64,000 nt of DNA from Streptomyces roseus (GTDB taxonomy: Bacteria > Actinomycetota > Actinomycetes > Streptomycetales > Streptomycetaceae): assembly GCF_001044425.1 (NCBI RefSeq), contig NZ_LFML01000122.1, positions 95,884 to 159,883 on the forward strand, in the 5' to 3' direction. The position numbers were made by a program, and so were the translations under genes. The notes under the pieces are model-generated. The model had not been told where the DNA came from, searched no databases, and was given only the letters and a program-made list of their open reading frames with translations. Within the stretch, counting starts at the first letter, position 1, and each line of letters begins with the position of its first letter. Positions 34,746 through 43,786 of the stretch are shown in pieces.

Positions 34746-36614
34746 TCACAGATGGCGACGTCGCTGCGCGGCTTGCCGGTCGTACTCTTCGCGGGCCGCG
34801 GCCGCGGATTTCCGTGTCGCGGTCTCGGCCACAGGAACATCCCACCACGCCTGTGCCGGGGGCGGGCCCGACACAGTGTCGGGTGTTCGGGTCTGTGCGT
34901 AGACACATGTGGGGCGGTCCGCCGCACGCGCTTCCGCGAGGGCTTTCCGCAGGTCACCGATGGTGCGGGTGCGGATCACGGCCACCCCGAGGGAGGCCGC
35001 GTTGGCCGCGAGGTCCAACGGCAGCGGCGCACCGGTGTACGAACCGTCCTGCGCCCGGAAGCGGTACGCGGTGGCGAAGCCCTCCGCGCCCACCGTCCCG
35101 GAGAGGCCGCCGATGGAGGCGTAGCCGTGGTTGTCGAGGATCACCACCTTGATCGGGACGCCCTCCTGCACGGCCGTGACCAGCTCGGTCGGGTTCATCA
35201 GGTACGTCCCGTCTCCGACCAGCGCCCAGACCGGGCGGCCGGGGGCGGCGAGCGCGACTCCGATCGCCGCCGGGATCTCGTAGCCCATGCAGGAGTACCC
35301 GTACTCCACGTGGTACTGGTCGGCCGAGCGGGACCGCCACAGTTTGTGCAGGTCGCCGGGGAGGGAGCCGGCGGCGTTGATCAGGATGTCCTCGGGGCCG
35401 ACCACCGCGTCGAGCAGCCCGAGCACCTGCGCCTGCGTCGGGGCCCGGTCCTCGTCGGGGGCCGCGTAGGCCCGGTCGACCAGCAGCTCCCATCCGCTTT
35501 TCCGCTCTTTGTACGCCGTCTCGTACCCGGGGTCCACGCGGTACCCGGCGACCGCGGCCCGGAGCTCCTCCAGGCCCGCCCGCGCATCGCAGACCACCGG
35601 CTGGCCGGCGAGTTTGTGGGCGTCGTACGGATCGATGTTGAGCCCGAGGAAGCGGACGGCCGGGTTCTGGAACAGGGTCCCCGAGGCGGTGGTGAAGTCC
35701 GTGAGCCGCGTCCCGGCGGCGATGACCAGGTCGGCGCCGCGGGCCAGCTCGTCGGCGGTGGCCGTGCCGGTGTGCCCGATGCCGCCGACGTCGGCGGGGT
35801 GGTCGTACGGGAGCGCCCCCTTGCCGGCCTGCGTGGAGGCGACCGGGATCCCGGTGGCCCCGGCGAACTCCGCCAGCGCGCTCTGGGCCGCGCTGTGCCG
35901 GATCCCGCCGCCGGCGATGACCAGCGGGCGCGCGGAGCCCCGTACGGCCGCGGCGGCGCGGGCGAGCTCGTCCCGGTCGGGCCGGGGCCGGCGTACGGCC
36001 CACACGCGCTCGGCGAAGAACTCGGGCGGCCAGTCGTGGGCCTCGGTCTGGACGTCCTGCGGCAGCGCCAGCGTCACCGCACCGGTCTGGACGGGGTCGG
36101 TGAGCACCCGCATCGCCTGGAGGGCGGCCGGGATCAGGGCCTCTGGGCGGGTGATCCGGTCGAAGTGGCGGGAGACGGGGCGCAGCGTGTCGTTGACCGA
36201 GACGTCGCCGGCGTGGGCCGCCTCCAGCTGCTGGAGGACGGGATCGGCGGGCCGGGTGGCGAAGGCGTCCCCGGGCAGGAGGAGGACGGGAATCCGGTTG
36301 ATGGTGGCGAGGGCGGCCCCGGTGACGAGGTTGGTGGCGCCGGGCCCGATCGAGGTGGTGACGGCGTGGGCCGAGAGCCGCCCGCGCTGGCGGGCGTACC
36401 CGACGGCGGCGTGCACCATGGCCTGCTCGTTGCGCCCCTGGAGGAAGGGCATGTCGCGCGGTCCGCTCTCCAGGAGGGCCTGCCCGATGCCGGCGACGTT
36501 CCCGTGTCCGAAGATGCCCCAGGTGGCGGCGATCAGCCGCCGGCGGTGCCCGTCGCGCTCGGTGTGCTGGGCGGCCAGGAACCGTACGAGGGCCTGGGCG
36601 ACGGTGAGCCTCAT
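34746..36614 (-). CDS. iolD: 3D-(3,5/4)-trihydroxycyclohexane-1,2-dione acylhydrolase
   Basis: A 622-residue ThDP enzyme that hydrolyses the ring of the diketo inositol intermediate to 5-deoxy-glucuronate. The N-terminal TAATWGIFGHGNVAGIG-type opening (RRLIAATWGIFGHGNVAG in part), the SIGPGATN motif and the ThDP/Mg site GDGTYLMNPTEL with LDNHGYASIGG are typical of IolD. The ATG at 36614 overlaps the iolB stop by four bases, giving tight coupling. Confidence 0.94.
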   Translation of the reverse strand: MRLTVAQALVRFLAAQHTERDGHRRRLIAATWGIFGHGNVAGIGQALLESGPRDMPFLQGRNEQAMVHAAVGYARQRGRLSAHAVTTSIGPGATNLVTGAALATINRIPVLLLPGDAFATRPADPVLQQLEAAHAGDVSVNDTLRPVSRHFDRITRPEALIPAALQAMRVLTDPVQTGAVTLALPQDVQTEAHDWPPEFFAERVWAVRRPRPDRDELARAAAAVRGSARPLVIAGGGIRHSAAQSALAEFAGATGIPVASTQAGKGALPYDHPADVGGIGHTGTATADELARGADLVIAAGTRLTDFTTASGTLFQNPAVRFLGLNIDPYDAHKLAGQPVVCDARAGLEELRAAVAGYRVDPGYETAYKERKSGWELLVDRAYAAPDEDRAPTQAQVLGLLDAVVGPEDILINAAGSLPGDLHKLWRSRSADQYHVEYGYSCMGYEIPAAIGVALAAPGRPVWALVGDGTYLMNPTELVTAVQEGVPIKVVILDNHGYASIGGLSGTVGAEGFATAYRFRAQDGSYTGAPLPLDLAANAASLGVAVIRTRTIGDLRKALAEARAADRPTCVYAQTRTPDTVSGPPPAQAWWDVPVAETATRKSAAAAREEYDRQAAQRRRHL

Positions 36615-37540
36615 GGGGTCGCGTCCTCCGCTCGGGGTCGGTGGAAGGGCAGCCGGGGGTCGGCTTCCCGCCCGGTCCAGGTGTCCCGGATCCAGGCGTG
36701 GTCGGGGTGGTCCCGGATCAGCCAGGCGCGGGGCTGGCCGGGGGGACCGGCCATGACGTTGAGGTAGTACATGTCGTGCCCGGGCGCGGCGATGGAGGGC
36801 CCGTGCCAGCCGTCCGGGATGAGCACCGCGTCCCCGCTCCTCACCTCGGTGAGGATGTCGGTCTTCCCGGTGGGGGACGGGCTGACACGCTGGTAGCCGA
36901 GGCCGGGCGTGTCGCCGTGCGGGGCGATCTCGAAGTAGTAGACCTCTTCGAGGCGGGATTCGCGGCCGGGGTGGAACTCGTCGTGCTTGTGGGGCGGGTA
37001 CGAGGACCAGTTCCCGCCGGGGGTGAGCACCTCGACGGCGATCAGCCGGTCGCAGTCGAAGACGCCGGCGGCGGCGAAGTTGTTGACCTGGCGCGAGCAC
37101 TGGCCGGCTCCGCGGATCTCGACGGGGACTGCGCCGGCCGGCCCGTACCGGGCGGGCAGTACCTTCTCGCACCGCGCCCCGACGAGCGCGAACCGGCCTC
37201 CGGCGGTGGACCCGATCTCGGCCTGCCCGTCCCGGGGCAGGTACGCGAAGTCGGTCGGCCCGCCGAACACGTCCTCCCGCCCGCGCAGTTCGAACACCTG
37301 CCGGTCCGCACGCGCCGGCGGGTGCGGAGCTGCGTCCAGGGCGGGGTCCGGGGCGGGGCCGCGGTGACCGGGAGACGGGCGGGCGGCGGCCGGCTCCGCG
37401 CAGCGGACGGTACAGCCCCCGGCCAGCGGGAGCACGATCCACTCCCGGTCCCCGCACGCGTGCGCGTGGACCTCCCCCGGCCCGAGCTCCAGCACCCGCA
37501 GCGCCGCGAACTCCATCTCGTGCGATGCCGTCAGCGTCAC
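36611..37540 (-). CDS. iolB: 5-deoxy-glucuronate isomerase
   Basis: A 309-residue double-cupin isomerase of the KduI/IolB family, converting 5-deoxy-D-glucuronate to the 5-dehydro-2-deoxy-gluconate form. PPHKHDEF and EEVYYFEI carry the metal-binding His and Glu residues, and LIPDGWHGPSIAAPGHDMYY the conserved C-terminal cupin block. The GTG at 37540 overlaps the iolC stop by four bases; ATG 37516 would cut off the family-typical N-terminus. Third step of the operon's pathway. Confidence 0.93.
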   Translation of the reverse strand: MTLTASHEMEFAALRVLELGPGEVHAHACGDREWIVLPLAGGCTVRCAEPAAARPSPGHRGPAPDPALDAAPHPPARADRQVFELRGREDVFGGPTDFAYLPRDGQAEIGSTAGGRFALVGARCEKVLPARYGPAGAVPVEIRGAGQCSRQVNNFAAAGVFDCDRLIAVEVLTPGGNWSSYPPHKHDEFHPGRESRLEEVYYFEIAPHGDTPGLGYQRVSPSPTGKTDILTEVRSGDAVLIPDGWHGPSIAAPGHDMYYLNVMAGPPGQPRAWLIRDHPDHAWIRDTWTGREADPRLPFHRPRAEDATP

Positions 37541-38487
37541 GGCTCCAGCACCTCCTCCACTTCCTTCGCGTACGGCATCGCCGCCGAGCACGCCAGCCTC
37601 GAAGCCACGATCGCCCCCGCCGCGTTGGCGAAACGGAGCACCCGCTCCAGCTCCCACCCCGCCAGCAGGCCGTGGCACAGGGCGCCTCCGAACGCGTCCC
37701 CGGCGCCGAGCCCGTTCACCACGTCCACCGGCACCGCGGCGGCCTCCACCTCGGTTCCGTCCCGCCGCAGGGCGAGCACCCCTTCCGGCCCGCGTTTGAC
37801 GACCGCCAGCTCCACCCCGGCCGCGAGCAGCGCCCGCGCCGCGGCCCGCGGTTCGCTCTCGCCGGTCGCGACGGCGCACTCCTGGACGTTCCCGACCGCC
37901 ACCGTGGCCAGGCCGAGCGCCCGCGCGTACGCCTCTCCCGGATCCTCCTCCCACAGCATCGGCCTCCAGTCGAGGTCGAAGACCGTGATCCCGGACTTCG
38001 AGCGCGCCTCCAGCGCGGCGAGGGTGGCGGAGCGGCTCGGCTGCGCGCTCAGGCCCGTGCCCGTCATCCAGAACAGCCGCGCGGCCCGTACGGCCGCCAG
38101 GTCCAGCTCATGCGGTTCGATCTCCAGGTCGGGGGCCTTGGGCAGCCGGTAGAAGTACAGCGGGAAGTCGTCGGGCGGGAAGATCTCGCAGAACGTCAGC
38201 GGGGTGGGGTAGCGCGCCACCTCCCCCACCCACCGGTCGTCCACTCCGAATGCGCGCAGCTCGGCGCGGAGATAGGCGCCGAAGGGGTCCGCTCCGGTCC
38301 GGGTGATCACCGCCACCCGGCGGCCCAGCCGGGCCGCGGCGACGGCCACGTTGGTGGGCGAGCCGCCCAGGAACTTCCCGAACGTGTCCGCCTCCGCCAG
38401 CGGTACACCCGTTCTCAGCGGGTAGAGATCCACCCCGATCCGCCCCATGGTGATCAGGTCGAACGTGACATCGTCCGCGGTCGTCAC
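37537..38487 (-). CDS. iolC: 5-dehydro-2-deoxygluconokinase (PfkB family)
   Basis: A 316-residue sugar kinase that phosphorylates 2-deoxy-5-keto-gluconate. FDLITMGRIGVDLYPL and the glycine-rich FLGGSPTNVAVAAARLG are the first PfkB signature, and NGLGAGDAFGGAL is the second, with the catalytic Asp of GAGD. GGGAGGACTGCCT just before GTG 38487 fixes the start; an upstream GTG at 38502 is inside that ribosome site. It heads the minus-strand operon and is divergent from the IolE-like gene with 41 bases between starts. Confidence 0.92.
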   Translation of the reverse strand: MTTADDVTFDLITMGRIGVDLYPLRTGVPLAEADTFGKFLGGSPTNVAVAAARLGRRVAVITRTGADPFGAYLRAELRAFGVDDRWVGEVARYPTPLTFCEIFPPDDFPLYFYRLPKAPDLEIEPHELDLAAVRAARLFWMTGTGLSAQPSRSATLAALEARSKSGITVFDLDWRPMLWEEDPGEAYARALGLATVAVGNVQECAVATGESEPRAAARALLAAGVELAVVKRGPEGVLALRRDGTEVEAAAVPVDVVNGLGAGDAFGGALCHGLLAGWELERVLRFANAAGAIVASRLACSAAMPYAKEVEEVLEP

Positions 38488-38528
38488 AGGCAGTCCTCCC
38501 ACTCGTCTCGCCCCCTAAGGTGGCCGTC
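38488..38528. promoter_or_regulatory. 41-base divergent start region of the inositol operons
   Basis: Only 41 bases separate the start codons of iolC (-) and the IolE-like gene (+). The iolC ribosome site occupies part of it, so promoters of the two operons must overlap coding sequence or transcripts must be leaderless on the plus side, where CTAAGGTGG is the only purine tract. No clear palindrome is visible. Confidence 0.4.
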
Positions 38529-39443
38529 ATGACCTCCTCCCCGCCCGCGTTGACCCGTATCCGCATCGGTTCGGCTCCGGACTCCTGGGGTGTCTGGTTC
38601 CCCGACGATCCGCTCCAGACCCCGTGGGAGCGGTTCCTCGACGAGGTCGCCGACTCCGGGTACGAGTGGATCGAGCTGGGCCCGTACGGCTACCTCCCGA
38701 CCGACCCCGCCCGCCTCGCCGAGGAGACCGCGCGACGGGGTCTGCGCGTGAGCGCCGGCACCGTCTTCACCGGACTCCATCACGGGCCCGGGGTCTGGGA
38801 GGACACCTGGGAGCACGTGTCGCGGATCGCGGCGCTCGCCCAGGCGGTGGGCGCGGGCCACCTCGTCGTCATCCCGTCCTTCTGGCGCGACGACAAGACG
38901 GGCAAGGTGCTGGAGGACCGCACCCTCAGCCCCGGGCAGTGGCGTGAACTGACCACGCAGACCGAGCGCCTGGGCCGCGAGGTGCGCGACCGGTACGGGC
39001 TGCGGATCGTCGTCCACCCGCACGCCGACACGCACATCGACACCCCCGAGAATGTGGCCCGCTTCCTGGACGCCACCGACCCGGAGCTGGTCTCCCTCTG
39101 CCTGGACACCGGGCACTACGCATACTGCGGCGGCGACAGCGTCCAGGCCGTCGAGACGTTCGCCGAGCGGATCGGCTACCTCCACCTCAAGCAGGTCGAC
39201 CCGCGGATCCTCGCCGAAGTCCGGGCGGAGCAGCTGCCCTTCGGGCCGGCCGTGGCCCGGGGGGTGATGTGCGAGCCGCCGTCGGGGGTGCCCGCGCTGG
39301 AGCCCGTCCTCGCGGCCGCGCAGCGGCTCGGGGTGGACCTCTTCGCCATCGTGGAACAGGACATGTACCCGTGCCCGCCCGACCGGCCGCTGCCGATCGC
39401 CCGCCGCACCCGCGCCTACCTGCGCTCCTGCGGCGCCCGCTGA
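38529..39443 (+). CDS. inosose dehydratase/isomerase-like sugar phosphate isomerase (IolE/IolI family)
   Basis: A 304-residue TIM-barrel protein of the xylose-isomerase-like AP endonuclease 2 family. RIGSAPDSWGVWFPDD, GYEWIELGPYGYLP and VVHPHADTHI with LDTGHYAYCGGD provide the metal ligands expected in IolE or IolI. It would dehydrate or isomerise inosose, between IolG and IolD. ATG 38529 is used; GTG 38520 is an alternative. It is followed by the dehydrogenase gene after 18 bases. Choice between IolE and IolI cannot be made by eye. Confidence 0.85.
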   Translation: MTSSPPALTRIRIGSAPDSWGVWFPDDPLQTPWERFLDEVADSGYEWIELGPYGYLPTDPARLAEETARRGLRVSAGTVFTGLHHGPGVWEDTWEHVSRIAALAQAVGAGHLVVIPSFWRDDKTGKVLEDRTLSPGQWRELTTQTERLGREVRDRYGLRIVVHPHADTHIDTPENVARFLDATDPELVSLCLDTGHYAYCGGDSVQAVETFAERIGYLHLKQVDPRILAEVRAEQLPFGPAVARGVMCEPPSGVPALEPVLAAAQRLGVDLFAIVEQDMYPCPPDRPLPIARRTRAYLRSCGAR

Positions 39444-39461
39444 CCCCGGAGGGAACACGAG

Positions 39462-40472
39462 ATGAGCACGCTGGGCATCGCCGTCATCGGGACGGGGAAG
39501 ATGGGCGCCGACCACGTCCGCCGGATCGGGCGGACGGTGGGCGGGGCCCGGGTGGTGGCCGTGGCCGATCCGGACGGGGACCGGGTCAAGGCGGTCGCGG
39601 CGGGCCTGGACGGGGCGAGCGCGCACACGGATCCGGCGGCGGCGATGGCGGCACCCGGAGTACAGGCCGTACTGATCGCCTCCCCCGGGCCCGCCCACGA
39701 GGAGGCGATCCTGCACGCCCTGCGACGGGAGTTGCCGGTGCTGTGCGAGAAGCCGCTGACCCCGGATCCGGCGGGGGCGCTGCGGGTGATGGAGGCGGAA
39801 CAGCGGCTGGGCCGCCGCCTGGTGCAGGTGGGGTTCATGCGGCGGTTCGACGCCGAGTACGAGCGGTTGAAGGAGTTGCTGGACGCGGGCGGGATCGGCC
39901 GGCCGCTGTTCCTGCACTGCCGGCACCGCAACGCCTCCTCGCCCTCCTTCTTCACCAGCGACATGCTGATCACCGACTCCGTCGTGCACGAGGTCGACGC
40001 GGCGCGCTGGCTGCTGGGGCAGGAGATCACGGCGGTCTCGGTGCTCTCCCCCACGCCCAGCTCGGCGGCCCCCGAGGGGCTGCGCGATCCGCGGCTGGTG
40101 CTGCTGGAGACCGCGGGCGGGGCGATCGTCGACGTGGAGATCTTCGTCAACTGCGGCTTCGGCTACGAGGTCCGCTGCGAGGCGGTCGGCGAGTCCGGCA
40201 GCGCCCAGATCGGCGAGGGGCAGACGATGCTGGTCCGCTCCGGGGGCCGCGGCTACGGGGAGATCCCGCAGGACTTCACCGTGCGCTTCGCCGACGCGTA
40301 CGACCGCCAGCTGCGGCGCTGGGTGGCCGCGGCCGCGCAGGGCCGGGTGGCCGGTCCCGACGCCTGGGACGGTTACGCGGCGGCCGCCGTCTCCGCGGCG
40401 GGGCTCGCCGCCGCGCACAACGGCGTACGGACTCCGGTGGAGCTGGTGGAGCGCCCCGCCCTCTACCGCTGA
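39462..40472 (+). CDS. iolG: inositol 2-dehydrogenase-like oxidoreductase (Gfo/Idh/MocA)
   Basis: A 336-residue NAD(P)-dependent dehydrogenase. GIAVIGTGKMGADHVRRI is the Rossmann nucleotide loop, CEKPLTPDPA supplies the conserved catalytic Lys, and SVVHEVDAARWLLG carries the substrate-binding histidine of inositol dehydrogenases. It would oxidise myo-inositol to inosose, the first step of the pathway encoded around it. GGAGGGAACACGAG precedes the ATG. No inositol transporter gene is seen in the window. Substrate is inferred from family and locus. Confidence 0.88.
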   Translation: MSTLGIAVIGTGKMGADHVRRIGRTVGGARVVAVADPDGDRVKAVAAGLDGASAHTDPAAAMAAPGVQAVLIASPGPAHEEAILHALRRELPVLCEKPLTPDPAGALRVMEAEQRLGRRLVQVGFMRRFDAEYERLKELLDAGGIGRPLFLHCRHRNASSPSFFTSDMLITDSVVHEVDAARWLLGQEITAVSVLSPTPSSAAPEGLRDPRLVLLETAGGAIVDVEIFVNCGFGYEVRCEAVGESGSAQIGEGQTMLVRSGGRGYGEIPQDFTVRFADAYDRQLRRWVAAAAQGRVAGPDAWDGYAAAAVSAAGLAAAHNGVRTPVELVERPALYR

Positions 40473-40507
40473 ACCCCCCTGCCACTCCCCGCCGTTGTGC
40501 CGCATGT

Positions 40508-40567
40508 GTCACAGGCGTCTCTCTCGTGTCACGCATATCCCCATTACGCGGGTATTTCGTCACAGGC
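40508..40567. repeat. GTCAC(AGGC) direct repeats upstream of the small HTH gene
   Basis: GTCACAGGC occurs at 40508-40516 and 40559-40567, with a shorter GTCAC at 40528-40532. The copies lie 134 to 194 bases before the start of the 66-residue HTH gene, in a patch less G/C-rich than its surroundings, and could be binding sites in its promoter or the end region of the inositol operon. Confidence 0.4.
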
Positions 40568-40701
40568 AGTCGACAGGAGCCCCCCTGCCTTCACCCTCTG
40601 TCGTTCTCCGGGCACAACCCGAGTGATCGTCACTGTCCACGCGTCGGCTCCCCCGACGGCCTCCCGGCCGGCCCCGCCACGTGGACAAGGAGGTGTCGTG
40701 G

Positions 40702-40902
40702 ATGAGCGACCGACAGCTGTGGTCGTACAAGGAGATCGCCGCCCATATCCGGGTCCAGCCGGACACGGTGCGCTCGTACCGCAAGCACGGGCTGCTCCCC
40801 TCCCCCGACCACGTGGAAGGCGGCAAGCCCTACTGGTACGCCGACACGATCCGCACCTGGGTGGCCCGCCGCCCCGGCAACCGGGGCCGCCGTGAGGACT
40901 GA
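40702..40902 (+). CDS. small helix-turn-helix DNA-binding protein (MerR/excisionase-like)
   Basis: A 66-residue protein that is little more than one winged HTH: WSYKEIAAHIRVQPDTVRSY is the HTH and KPYWYADTIRTWVARRPG the wing and final helix, as in MerR-type or excisionase-type short regulators. AAGGAGG lies seven bases before ATG 40702. No effector domain. It lies between the inositol locus and the copper genes and could act on either; no evidence decides. No integrase is near, so an excision role is unlikely. Confidence 0.82.
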   Translation: MSDRQLWSYKEIAAHIRVQPDTVRSYRKHGLLPSPDHVEGGKPYWYADTIRTWVARRPGNRGRRED

Positions 40903-40960
40903 GCCCCGGCAGCGGCCCCGGCGCCCTGCGGCGCGGACACCGCCCCCGACGCTCGCATTG

Positions 40961-40977
40961 ATACCCCCTAGGGGTAT
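40961..40977. promoter_or_regulatory. CsoR-type copper operator
   Basis: ATACCCC-CTA-GGGGTAT, perfect 7-base arms, closely matches the actinobacterial CsoR site pattern. TATAGT at 40975-40980 overlaps its right end and may be the -10 box, so bound repressor would block transcription of the copper chaperone and ATPase genes. Copper binding by CsoR would lift repression. No csoR gene is in the window. Confidence 0.82.
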
Positions 40978-41068
40978 AGTCTTCGATAGTCGGGAGGACG
41001 GTGGGGAGGCAACACCCCGCACCGCCGTCGCCCCGGCGACCGGACACGCCCCTGAAGAGGAGAACGAC

Positions 41069-41305
41069 ATGAGTGCCGAGACGGACACCCAGACCACCAC
41101 CGTCTACCGGGTGACCGGCATGACCTGCGGCCACTGCGAGGGCGCGGTGACCACCGAGCTCTCCGCCCTGCCCGGCGTCAGCTCGGTCAAGGCCGTCGCC
41201 GCGACCGGCGAGGTCACCGTGGTCTCCGCCGCCCCGCTCGCCGAGGACGACGTGCGCGCGGCCGTGGACGAGGCCGGGTACGAGTTCGCCGGCCAGGCCG
41301 GCTGA
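41069..41305 (+). CDS. copZ: copper chaperone (heavy-metal-associated domain)
   Basis: A 78-residue cytoplasmic copper carrier with one HMA domain. RVTGMTCGHCEGAV gives the Cu(I) ligands Cys20 and Cys23, and the rest has the ferredoxin-like alternation with VDEAGYEF at the end. It would hand Cu(I) to the ATPase encoded 90 bases downstream. GAAGAGGAG precedes the ATG. The CsoR-type site lies about 90 bases upstream. Confidence 0.94.
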   Translation: MSAETDTQTTTVYRVTGMTCGHCEGAVTTELSALPGVSSVKAVAATGEVTVVSAAPLAEDDVRAAVDEAGYEFAGQAG

Positions 41306-41395
41306 TCACCCCTTCTCCTCCGCAGCACCCTGCCGGGTCGTGCCGGCCAGCTCATACTGGTTCCGTACGACCCGGCCCTCCCCCTGGAGCCGGAC

Positions 41396-43675
41396 ATGAG
41401 CAGCAGCACCGTGCACGACGGACCCATAGCGGCGGCCGCGGCCGCCGAGGTCGAACTGGCCATCGGCGGGATGACCTGCGCCTCCTGCGCAGCCCGCATC
41501 GAGAAGAAGCTGAACCGGATGGACGGGGTCACCGCCACGGTGAACTACGCCACCGAGAAGGCCCGCGTCTCGTACGGGGACGGCGTCCGCGTCGCCGACC
41601 TGATCGCGACGGTCGTCAAGACCGGGTACACCGCCGAGGAGCCCCCGCCTCCGGAGCCGGAACCGCAGCTCCGGGCCGCCGGCCCCGGGGCCGTAGCCGC
41701 GCCCGACCCCGAGCTGGCCGCCCTGCGCGAGCGGCTGCTGGTCTCCGCCGCCCTCGCCCTGCCCGTCGTCCTGCTCTCGATGGTCCCGGCCCTCCAGTTC
41801 GACAACTGGCAATGGCTCTCGCTCACCCTGGCCGCCCCCGTGGTCGTCTGGGGCGCCCTCCCCTTCCACAAGGCCGCCTGGACCAATGCCCGGCACGGCG
41901 CGGCCACCATGGACACCCTGGTCTCGGTCGGCACGCTCGCCGCCTTCGCCTGGTCGCTGTGGGCCCTGTTCTTCGGCCACGCCGGGATGCCGGGCATGCG
42001 GCACGGCTTCGATCTGACCGTCTCCCGTACGGACGGCTCCTCCTCCATCTACCTGGAGGTCGCCGCCGGAGTCGTCAGCTTCATCCTGCTCGGCCGCTAT
42101 CTGGAGGCCCGCTCCAAGCGGAAGGCGGGCGCGGCCCTCAAGGCCCTGCTGGAGCTGGGCGCCAAGGACGTCGCCGTCCTGCGCGGCGGGGCCGAGGTAC
42201 GGATCCCGGTGGCGCAGCTCGCGGTCGGCGACCGGTTCGTCGTCCGGCCCGGCGAGAAGATCGCCACCGACGGCACGGTCGTCGAGGGCGCCTCCGCCGT
42301 GGACGCCTCGATGCTGACCGGCGAGTCCGTCCCGGTCGAGGTCTCCGCGGGCGACTCCGTCACCGGCGCCACCGTCAACACCTCGGGCCGCCTCGTCGTC
42401 GAGGCCACCCGGGTCGGCGCCGACACCCAGCTCGCCCGGATGGCCCATCTGGTCGAGGAGGCACAGAACGGCAAGGCCGAGGTGCAGCGCCTGGCCGACC
42501 GGATCGCCGGGGTCTTCGTACCGGTGGTCCTGGTGCTGGCCCTCGGCACCTGGGTCACCTGGCTGCTGATCACCGACAACCCCACCGCCGCCTTCACCGC
42601 CGCCGTGGCCGTCCTGATCATCGCCTGCCCCTGCGCCCTGGGCCTGGCCACACCGACCGCGCTGATGGTCGGCACGGGGCGCGGCGCGCAGCTCGGCATC
42701 CTGATCAAGGGTCCCGAGGTGCTGGAGTCCACCCGCCGCGTGGACACGGTCGTGCTCGACAAGACCGGTACGGTCACCACCGGCCGGATGACCCTCTCCG
42801 CCGCGCACCCCGCCGAGGGCGTGGACGAGCGGCAACTGCTGCGCCTCGCGGGCGCGCTGGAGCACGCCTCCGAGCACCCGATCGCCCGGGCCATCGCCAC
42901 CGGAGCCGCCGAGAGGGCGGGCGCCCTGCCGGTCCCGGAGTCCTTCGAGTCCCTCGCCGGCCTCGGCGTCCAGGGCGTGGTCGACGGACACGCCGTCCTG
43001 GTCGGCCGCGAGCGGCTGCTGGCCGACTGGTCGATCCCGCTGCCCGCCGCCCTCGCGCAGGCCCGGGCGGCCGCGGAGGCCGAGGGCGGCACCGCCGTCC
43101 TGGTGGCGTGGGACGGCGAGGCCCGCGGCGTGCTGACCGTCGCCGACGCCGTCAAGGAGACCAGCGCCGAGGCGGTCTCGCGGCTGCGCGCGCTGGGCCT
43201 GACCCCGGTGCTGCTGACCGGCGACAACAAGGCGGTCGCCGAGACGGTGGCCCGTGCCGTCGGCATCGACGAGGTGATCGCCGAGGTGCTGCCCGAGGAC
43301 AAGGTGGACGTCGTCCGCCGGCTCCAGGCGCAGGGCCGCACGGTCGCCATGGTGGGCGACGGGGTCAACGACGCGGCCGCGCTGGCCCAGGCGGACCTGG
43401 GCCTGGCGATGGGCACCGGCACCGACGCCGCGATCGAGGCGGGCGACCTGACACTCGTACGGGGGGATCTGCGGGTGGCGGCGGACGCGATCCGGCTCTC
43501 CCGGCGGACCCTGGCGATCATCAAGGGGAACCTGTTCTGGGCCTTCGGCTACAACGTGGCGGCCCTGCCGCTCGCGGCCGCCGGCCTGCTCAACCCGATG
43601 ATTGCGGGGGCGGCGATGGCGTTCTCCTCCGTTTTCGTGGTGAGCAACAGCCTGCGGTTGCGAACCTTCCGTTGA
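41396..43675 (+). CDS. copA: copper-translocating P1B-type ATPase
   Basis: A 759-residue membrane pump expelling Cu(I). One N-terminal HMA domain (GGMTCASCAARI, Cys28 and Cys31) is followed by about eight membrane helices, with the transport motif ACPCALGLATPT (Cys411, Cys413), phosphorylation site DKTGTVTTGRM (Asp455), SEHPIARAI with the P1B His-Pro, actuator TGES and the hinge VGDGVNDAAAL. All catalytic residues are present. Second gene of the copper operon, likely controlled by the CsoR-type operator. Confidence 0.95.
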   Translation: MSSSTVHDGPIAAAAAAEVELAIGGMTCASCAARIEKKLNRMDGVTATVNYATEKARVSYGDGVRVADLIATVVKTGYTAEEPPPPEPEPQLRAAGPGAVAAPDPELAALRERLLVSAALALPVVLLSMVPALQFDNWQWLSLTLAAPVVVWGALPFHKAAWTNARHGAATMDTLVSVGTLAAFAWSLWALFFGHAGMPGMRHGFDLTVSRTDGSSSIYLEVAAGVVSFILLGRYLEARSKRKAGAALKALLELGAKDVAVLRGGAEVRIPVAQLAVGDRFVVRPGEKIATDGTVVEGASAVDASMLTGESVPVEVSAGDSVTGATVNTSGRLVVEATRVGADTQLARMAHLVEEAQNGKAEVQRLADRIAGVFVPVVLVLALGTWVTWLLITDNPTAAFTAAVAVLIIACPCALGLATPTALMVGTGRGAQLGILIKGPEVLESTRRVDTVVLDKTGTVTTGRMTLSAAHPAEGVDERQLLRLAGALEHASEHPIARAIATGAAERAGALPVPESFESLAGLGVQGVVDGHAVLVGRERLLADWSIPLPAALAQARAAAEAEGGTAVLVAWDGEARGVLTVADAVKETSAEAVSRLRALGLTPVLLTGDNKAVAETVARAVGIDEVIAEVLPEDKVDVVRRLQAQGRTVAMVGDGVNDAAALAQADLGLAMGTGTDAAIEAGDLTLVRGDLRVAADAIRLSRRTLAIIKGNLFWAFGYNVAALPLAAAGLLNPMIAGAAMAFSSVFVVSNSLRLRTFR

Positions 43676-43786
43676 GGGATCTTCTCCTCACGCTGCGCAC
43701 ACTTCCTTCACGGGAGACGCAGATCACAGTGATTGCAACGTAACCATCCGGCACCGCAGTGGGTCTAATGGGGCGATGCCAAGAAC

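Noticed and set aside
38484..40505. 673-codon minus-strand frame opposite the IolE- and IolG-like genes
   Set aside because: Composition is His/Gln/Gly/Arg-rich shadow sequence with no domain; the plus-strand genes have clear motifs.
40702..40902. small HTH gene as an excisionase of an integrated element
   Set aside because: No integrase, replication gene or attachment repeats are in the area.
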